The position numbers and the translations under genes are program-made. Below, piece after piece: positions 58,786 through 64,000 of a stretch of DNA of 64,000 nt (position 1 is its first letter; every line of letters starts with the position of its first letter). The notes under the pieces are model-generated. The model was given only the letters and a program-made list of their open reading frames with translations. It was not told the origin of the DNA and made no database searches. The stretch is from Myrmaecium sp. VS I D KN 1 (Eukaryota; Ascomycota; Dothideomycetes; Valsariales; Valsariaceae), in assembly GCA_019775845.1 (NCBI GenBank), contig JADQAV010000025.1, positions 372,001 through 436,000 of the forward strand. The letters are read 5' to 3'.

Positions 58786-59737
58786 GTGAGTATTACTACA
58801 CGACACGACACAACACCCTCCGATATACATTTGCCCTGGCTTTGCAGTCTGGTTTCATCATCTGTTAATACTCCGTCACTCCATCCATATTGCTTTATTG
58901 AGGCTGCTTTGTCTTTGCTTGAGACTGTTGATACATTATTCACGCGGATATGTCTTTTCTGTTTATGCTTTTGTTTTCTTCATATCGATTCTTTTTCTCC
59001 ATTATGTAAAGAGTGTTCATTCGCTTAGTTGGTGATAATACTATTGCACCATATTGCACCATATGAGTTCGTGTACATCTGAATTTTGCCTATCTTGCAT
59101 GATATATTCAGATGTTCATTTCATCTACCAAGTCTTCAGCTTTCATTATTGTACGCTCGCTGGTCTCTGCGATTCCAAACCTTGTCAATCTGTGTCAAGT
59201 CCTGCTCAGAGTAGCATACTTCTAAGCTCATATTTTCATATCTCTTCTCAGGCCCTGAGTGTTATTGGACGCCGCATGGCACAGTAGAGGAATAGACCGA
59301 AGAGGTTAGGAAGCGCTTCATGCCTCAGGCAGAATTACAACCTCTTTCCGGTTTAGCCTCGCGGATGGCTTGGCATCCTTCAACCAGCAACGACGTCCGA
59401 GTTCCAACACCGTCCTGAATCACCATGACATGGAGTTCTCAAGCCACATCGTTTCAGAGAAGGCGGGTTGGCGAGCTGGCGAGCTCGGGCGACGTTGAAA
59501 TAGACATTCAGCGGTGCCGTATGGCTGCGATGCCGCCGAGCGAACCACGATTTGATGGCAATGGGCGCTTTAAGCGCCCGAGATGCATGGCCGCTGTGCC
59601 GCGGGAGGTATCAATGATGACCCGTCCGCGGACCTACGATGCCGACGCTCATCTTCATAACGGTGGGCAAACCCCATGTGCGCATCCGGTTTTGTGAACG
59701 GGCTGTGCTTGTCTTTTTCTCTTTTCGTCCTGCGTGG
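58786..59737. other. Intergenic region, no gene seen
   Basis: About 950 bp. T-rich DNA at 58.85-59.25 kb is probably the GH16 trailer; the rest is average composition. Confidence 0.45.
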
Positions 59738-60733
59738 ATGCCGGTCATGATGTTCCGTTTCTTCTCCAGTCTTTGTTGCGTGCCCATCTTCCTCGCGTTG
59801 GCCTCCGCGACGGTTTGCTATTACCCTGGCGGTCAACCTGCGGTGGGCCATGTTGCTTGTTTCCCGGACAAGGAGACCAGCGCGTGCTGCAACTCGGGCG
59901 ATTTCTGCACGTCTACGAGGTATTGCTTCTCCAACGTTGTGAGCTATTACTCCCGTCAGAGCTGTACGGACAAGGCATGGGGCTCGGGCTGTCCTCAGCA
60001 ATGTATCGAAGGTATGGACCGCGGTCGAAGGAGCGTTGTCCGCTGAGAAGCTCATGATTGCGCAGAGCGGTGATTCAACTTCTGCAACTTCAACGTCTGC
60101 AACACGGACAGCGGAGCCAAGTGCTGCGCGTACAACGGCACCTGTTGCGACGACGGCGACACGTTCACCGTCGATCTCGGCCAGGTCCTCGCGCTGCCGT
60201 ATGAGAACGGCGAAACGACCACGAGCTCGACGGCGTCGTCGACGGGCTCGGTGCCGGCGTCGACGAGCGCAACGACCACAGTTTCGACTGCCGAGGTGAC
60301 TGCATCTGGCCTTTCAGGCGTCGCGAACTCTCAGATCACCGTCACCGCTTCCCCTTCCTCCGCCTCGTCCGTTCAATCGACGATCATCGGCGTCGCTGTC
60401 GGGGTGCCCCTGGCCTCACTCCTTTTTGCTTTGCTCGGATTCTTTCTCTACCGCGAGCGTCGACGGAAAAGAGCGTTAGCTGCGGCGGCCGCAGCGGCTG
60501 AGAAACCTATCGATCACCAGAACCAGGGATTTCCTCCGGAGTTGATGATGTCGCAGCCTCCGGTTCCGGCTTATGAGCGGGTGCCGTCGCGGTATGAGCT
60601 ATTGCATTCTGTGCAAGCTGTTGAACTGCCTAATGGATATGAGACTGGAGAACTACCTACGAGCCGGATGTCGAAATATGCTGGATACAAGCAGTCGAGG
60701 ACTGTCTCAAGGAGCGCAAGTGATGCATGGTGA
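59738..60733 (+). CDS. Cys-rich single-pass membrane protein, halves not joined in frame
   Basis: The first half (ATG at 59738) reads M-P-V-M-M-F-R-F-F-S-S-L-C-C-V-P-I-F-L-A-L-A-S-A, a signal peptide, then a Cys-rich ectodomain: C-Y-Y-P-G-G, C-C-N-S-G-D-F-C, C-T-D-K-A-W-G-S-G-C-P-Q-Q-C-I-E. Continuing sequence of the same domain (F-N-F-C-N-F-N-V-C-N-T-D-S-G-A-K-C-C and N-G-T-C-C-D-D-G) begins near 60072, then a Ser/Thr-rich stalk, a membrane segment (V-A-V-G-V-P-L-A-S-L-L-F-A-L-L-G-F-F-L-Y) and a cytosolic tail to 60733. The obvious intron (GTATGG at 60012 to GCGCAG at 60064) leaves the TGA at 60071-60073 in the needed frame. So there is an unusual splice, a sequence error or a disabled gene. 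The layout resembles fungal wall-sensor-like proteins. Confidence 0.6.
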
Positions 60734-61004
60734 AGGGTAGATGGTGACGGAGGTAAATATTCACTTCAGATACCCAGCTATGAATTCAATGGTTCGGCTA
60801 TTCTTCAACCCTTCAGTGCGATGAATTGAAACTGTTTTTGATCGAGCTTGATCACCTAATCCGATGGGCTGCTTTTCATACCCATATTGAGACTGCCGCC
60901 GTTTCGTTGTCATTGACAGTAAAAGAGCTGACCATCCAGACTTTGACTAGAAACCAGAACCGAAAAAACCAACCTATCATCCCTGTATATCCTGACATGC
61001 GGAA

Positions 61005-62172
61005 CTAACCATGGCACTTCCCATACACATCGCATTCGCATTGAGCCATCGGAGGGCAATATACCGGTTCCTGACCGAAGATGATATGCCACAAATACTC
61101 GAATATCCTTCCGCTGACGTAGTCATCCAACTCCGTCTCCAACAACCACGTCCTCATGTCCACATACAGCTCCCGCGGCCGCTTCCGCACCTGCTCCGCG
61201 GACACAGCAAACTGCGCACAGCACGGCGTTGCAATGACCTCCGGAGGCATGGTGTTGTTGAAGAAGCGCTTCCAAGCCGGCGTCAGATTGCGCTCCGGCT
61301 CGCCGTCCTTGCCTTCCTTGGGCGGGTCACGGTTGACCACGATCGCGTTCGGACAGCCCGGACTGGAGATGCAACGCAGATTTGCGTATCCCTTCTGGCG
61401 TATGAACGACAGCTGAAGGCGGTCCAGCATGCTCTTCGCCCGGTAACCTTCCCCCTCGTTGTGCCAGGCTTGCGGGTAGCCGCCCCGGTGGGGGTGCATG
61501 AATGCCATGACCGGCGGGAGGTTGTCATAATGGTCGATGATATATGTGAGATAAGCCATAGCTTCGCGACCTTTATTGGCCGGGGTGTGAAGGGGCGCGC
61601 TTTGATTGTCGACGGTGTATATCGCCCTCTGCCAACTATCGGAACAGATATGTCAGTACCCGGGGCTGTCTGTAAGGGTTTGGGGAAAAAGCTACATACT
61701 CCGGCAAGTCTTCCGCCACCCAGGTTGTGTCTTGACGAGTCAGGGCGGCCATAACGATGACCTTGTCGCCTTCCTTCCATCCCGGCTGTGGTTCTTGGGA
61801 GGATGAAGTCTCGATAGGCTCCGCAACTACGGCGCTGGCATCTTGGGTGCTCCCAGCCTCGTCGGAGGGTACCTGGTCCGTTGCAACTACGGTACTGGGG
61901 CTGGTAGGAGCCACAGTGGGGTTGACCTGAGCGTGATCACCGTCTGCATTGGCAGTGTGTTGGCCCGGTTCACCGGCCTTCTCTTCTTCCGGGCTCACTG
62001 GTTGTTCCGGATGGAATGGCCTGGGAAGGGAGTTGTGAAGGACTGCTATGCGATCCTCATATAGACGTCCGATGTCTTTCCAGAGAAGAGCAATCCCGGA
62101 GAGTACCGCAACCGCGATGAAGAGACGAAATGCTACTTTCGCGTTGATGCGGTGCAACACCGCAAGAGCCAT
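61005..62172 (-). CDS. DUF3431 family type II membrane protein
   Basis: Exons are 62172-61700 and 61635-61005; phases fit and give 367 aa. A membrane segment near the N-terminus (about residues 14-31, A-F-R-L-F-I-A-V-A-V-L-S-G-I-A-L-L-W) is followed by an acidic, Pro/Thr-rich stem, as in Golgi type II enzymes. The catalytic-like domain begins V-I-V-M-A-A-L-T-R-Q-D-T-T-W-V. The splice yields L-P-D-W-Q-R-A-I-Y-T-V-D, then P-A-N-K-G-R-E-A-M-A-Y-L-T-Y-I-I-D-H-Y-D-N-L-P-P-V-M-A-F-M-H-P-H, the hallmark of DUF3431. The C-terminal half carries N-L-R-C-I-S-S-P-G-C and C-C-A-Q-F-A-V-S and ends C-E-C-D-V-Y-G-K-C-H-G. Members are often suspected glycosyltransferases, but the activity is not established. 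Confidence 0.87.
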
Positions 62173-63285
62173 GAGGGCATAACAAGAAGAGCGAGAATAG
62201 CAGGATCGGGTTCTCGAGCAGCAAGCAGCATTGCCAAAACCCGATGCTTCAGTGGGGGATCATATCTTAAGCGCCCTGGGCAGGGGGACTCCGCATGGCG
62301 ACTTCGGACGAAGCTGTGCCGCACAGGCGTGGGCGAATAGAATGGTTGACGGCGGGCACTAGAGTTTATCGACGATCAGCTATGGCCATTATAAGGACCG
62401 CGCGGAAATGTGAGGCCTTGGTTGGCGACAGACCGGCCTCGCCGGCTCGCTTAAATGTCACTTCGGCCCGATCCTTCGTGCCAGCGGTTAAGAGCGTGTG
62501 AGCATCAGCGCGTCTGCGACTCCTGTAACTCACCTCGAAAAGCTGTCCCCGCGGCTACCGGACAAGTGCCATTCCCTAGCAGACAGCAGGGCCTCTCTCG
62601 ATGCATCGGAGCAAGCGATTCACGCCATCGGTTCTTGAAACGTGGGCAGGGTATCCCATCGATCGTGCAGCTGAATGTCTGCCTGAGGTTACTCAATGTC
62701 TTTGGACGGTCAAAGACCCTATTGGCAACATCCTCAATTGGGGAGAGATTATCAAATCTCGTCAAGTCGTGTAACCGACCTGGTCTTAGGAAGTGATCCG
62801 GCCGGCCGTTCCCCCGAGCTTTCCAACGGAAGGTTTGGCTGTAATCCAGACTGTAATGGGCATCGCTGGTATACACCACCTTCGTGCAGCCGGTGGTTAG
62901 CGTTGCTTCATGCACGTCTTTTTTCAAGGGCAAAACAGCCTCATAAAGGCGTTTGATTGGTAGAAACCAGGATCTTACGCCTTATATAAGGCGTAAGCTA
63001 ACCACCAGCTGCACGGAGACGGTGTATATGGCCGAGAAGGCGGCTATGATACGGTTTTCTTTGCCAGCCACGTCGGATAGCTATCCAGAATCTAAAAATG
63101 AGTCCTAAGCGCCAAGGTCCGCCGTAAGTGGGATGCCAATACGTTCGAGCTGTGCCGCAAACCACTCGGTGTCCACACTGGCCGGCTTTTTTCCTATACC
63201 CCGTGGCACCCTTCTGTCTTCTCTCCAGTCTCTTCACCCTTCCGCTTGAGAGCAGCCGTCATAATCAGCATGCTGTGCACGCAGA
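62173..63285. other. Intergenic region between divergent genes
   Basis: About 1.1 kb shared upstream region of the DUF3431 and peptidase-like genes. It contains a 24-bp perfect palindrome at 62974-62997. Open frames here (for example 62505-62933, minus) lack protein-like features. Confidence 0.5.
62974..62997. repeat. 24-bp perfect palindrome with TATA core
   Basis: The left arm CTTACGCCTTAT is followed at once by its exact reverse complement ATAAGGCGTAAG, with no spacer. The centre is TTATATAA. It lies about 290 bp upstream of the peptidase-like start codon and about 800 bp upstream of the divergent DUF3431 gene. It could be a dimeric-factor binding site, or a TATA box placed in a chance palindrome. 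Confidence 0.9.
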
Positions 63286-64000
63286 ATGACCGCTAGATTG
63301 TCACCTACTATAGCATACGGGCTTGTAGCCTTGCTATATTTCACTCGTTTCTTCTTCATGGTTTCAGCTATTGCTGACAATTGTTCTTCTCTTTACATCA
63401 CCCTTCCTGTCACGGATCTGGAGATTGCAAATGACACGTACTCACGCGGCATCGTGTTGTCTTTTGGCACCCCTCAACAGGAACTTGCCCTAGCCCCTCA
63501 ATGGTAGCCCTCCTTGCGCGTCTGGAAATAGGAGCCGTGATAATGACATCTTTCCAGGCCAACCAACAACACATGGCTTTACAACTCAAAGCTTTGCGGC
63601 GACTCGACATCTGATGCGGCATGCCTCACCAGCAGAGGGGGTTATTACTACGACAATCAATCCTCAACCTTCAAAGCCTTTGATGATGTCGCCGCAGCAG
63701 GAGGTGCTCCAACTGACAGTGTTATTGGATCTGACAAGCAAGGCTTCACCGGCACGGGCGGTACAGATGTGTTCTACATCGGCAATGAAACATTCTCTGG
63801 CTACCCATTGGGTCTTCCTACACAAGGCATTGCTGACTCCTACCATCCGGAGAATACCCTTGGTCTCGGGCCCAATTCCACCTTCTTGACCGCGCTCCTG
63901 AATGCTGGCAAAATCGGATCCAGAACCTGGTCACTGTTTTGGGGCCTGAATGGAGGGAACTCCGCCGTTAAATCGGACGGAGTTCTGGTTCTGGGAGGCT
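63286..64000 (+). CDS. Aspartic-peptidase-like (A1 fold) secreted protein, 3' end beyond window
   Basis: Exon 1 is 63286-63503 and exon 2 runs from 63558 past the window end; the splice joins A-P-Q to W-P-T-N-N-T-W. The N-terminus (Y-G-L-V-A-L-L-Y-F-T-R-F-F-F-M-V-S-A-I-A) is a signal peptide or anchor. The following Y-S-R-G-I-V-L-S-F-G-T-P-Q-Q-E-L-A-L-A-P-Q resembles the start of pepsin-like proteins (G-T-P-x-Q). Then come a Cys pair (L-C-G-D-S-T-S-D-A-A-C), S-S-T-F-K-A-F, a loop with G-G-T-D-V-F-Y-I-G, T-L-G-L-G-P-N-S-T-F and S-L-F-W-G-L-N. At the position of the first catalytic Asp (D-T-G-S) there is A-P-Q-W, so the visible lobe lacks its catalytic Asp. Several N-x-S/T sites are present. 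It may be a non-catalytic family member; the second lobe is not visible. Confidence 0.78.

Noticed and set aside
1-64000. tRNA, rRNA genes and CRISPR arrays
   Set aside because: I looked for B-box-like GGTTCRANNCC sequences and regular spaced repeats and found no cloverleaf or array; a covariance-model scan would be decisive for tRNAs.

Overview
The window comes from a filamentous ascomycete (Pezizomycotina). The evidence is small GT-AG introns of about 50-90 bp with CTNAC-like branch points, fungal-specific families (UPF0658 Golgi protein, DUF3431, Ysc84, a Kin4-type kinase), and one large block stripped of CpA/TpG in the way repeat-induced point mutation (RIP) leaves it. The class cannot be fixed from the sequence alone.

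Left part (1-40.6 kb) is ordinary gene-rich DNA. In order: the 3' end of a low-complexity gene (+); a PP4 regulatory subunit 2 homologue (-); a UPF0658 Golgi membrane protein (+); a SPRY protein with PPxY motifs, probably an ubiquitin-ligase adaptor (+); an unrecognised acidic protein (-); a secreted GH31 alpha-glucosidase (-); a possible tiny membrane protein (-); a mitochondrial Rieske/AIF-like oxidoreductase (+); a Kin4-type kinase (+); Sym1/Mpv17 (+); a Nup85-like nucleoporin (+); an unrecognised protein with a C-terminal membrane segment (-); a Ysc84-type lipid/actin-binding protein (-); and Rrp7 (-).

From 40.65 to 47.45 kb lies a roughly 6.8 kb non-LTR retrotransposon (LINE, Tad/I-like), heavily RIP-mutated and AT-rich, flanked by an intact 18-bp target-site duplication. 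Traces of CCHC knuckles, reverse transcriptase and RNase H remain readable on the + strand.

Right part (47.5-64 kb) is sparser. It holds a small two-exon hypothetical gene, an SREBP-like bHLH factor, a small membrane-anchored RING-H2 protein, then a run of genes for secreted or membrane proteins: a five-exon GH16 glucanase, a Cys-rich single-pass protein whose two halves do not join in frame, a DUF3431 type II membrane protein and, divergent from it, an aspartic-peptidase-like protein without the usual first DTG. The last runs off the window.

The genes do not form an obvious pathway or biosynthetic cluster. I found no convincing new multi-gene system. The best leads are the sharply bounded RIP-mutated LINE with a later internal 37-bp duplication, a 24-bp perfect palindrome with a TATA core upstream of the peptidase-like gene, the in-frame optional intron in the kinase gene, and the peptidase-like protein without DTG. 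All intron positions were read by eye from splice signals and frame continuity.
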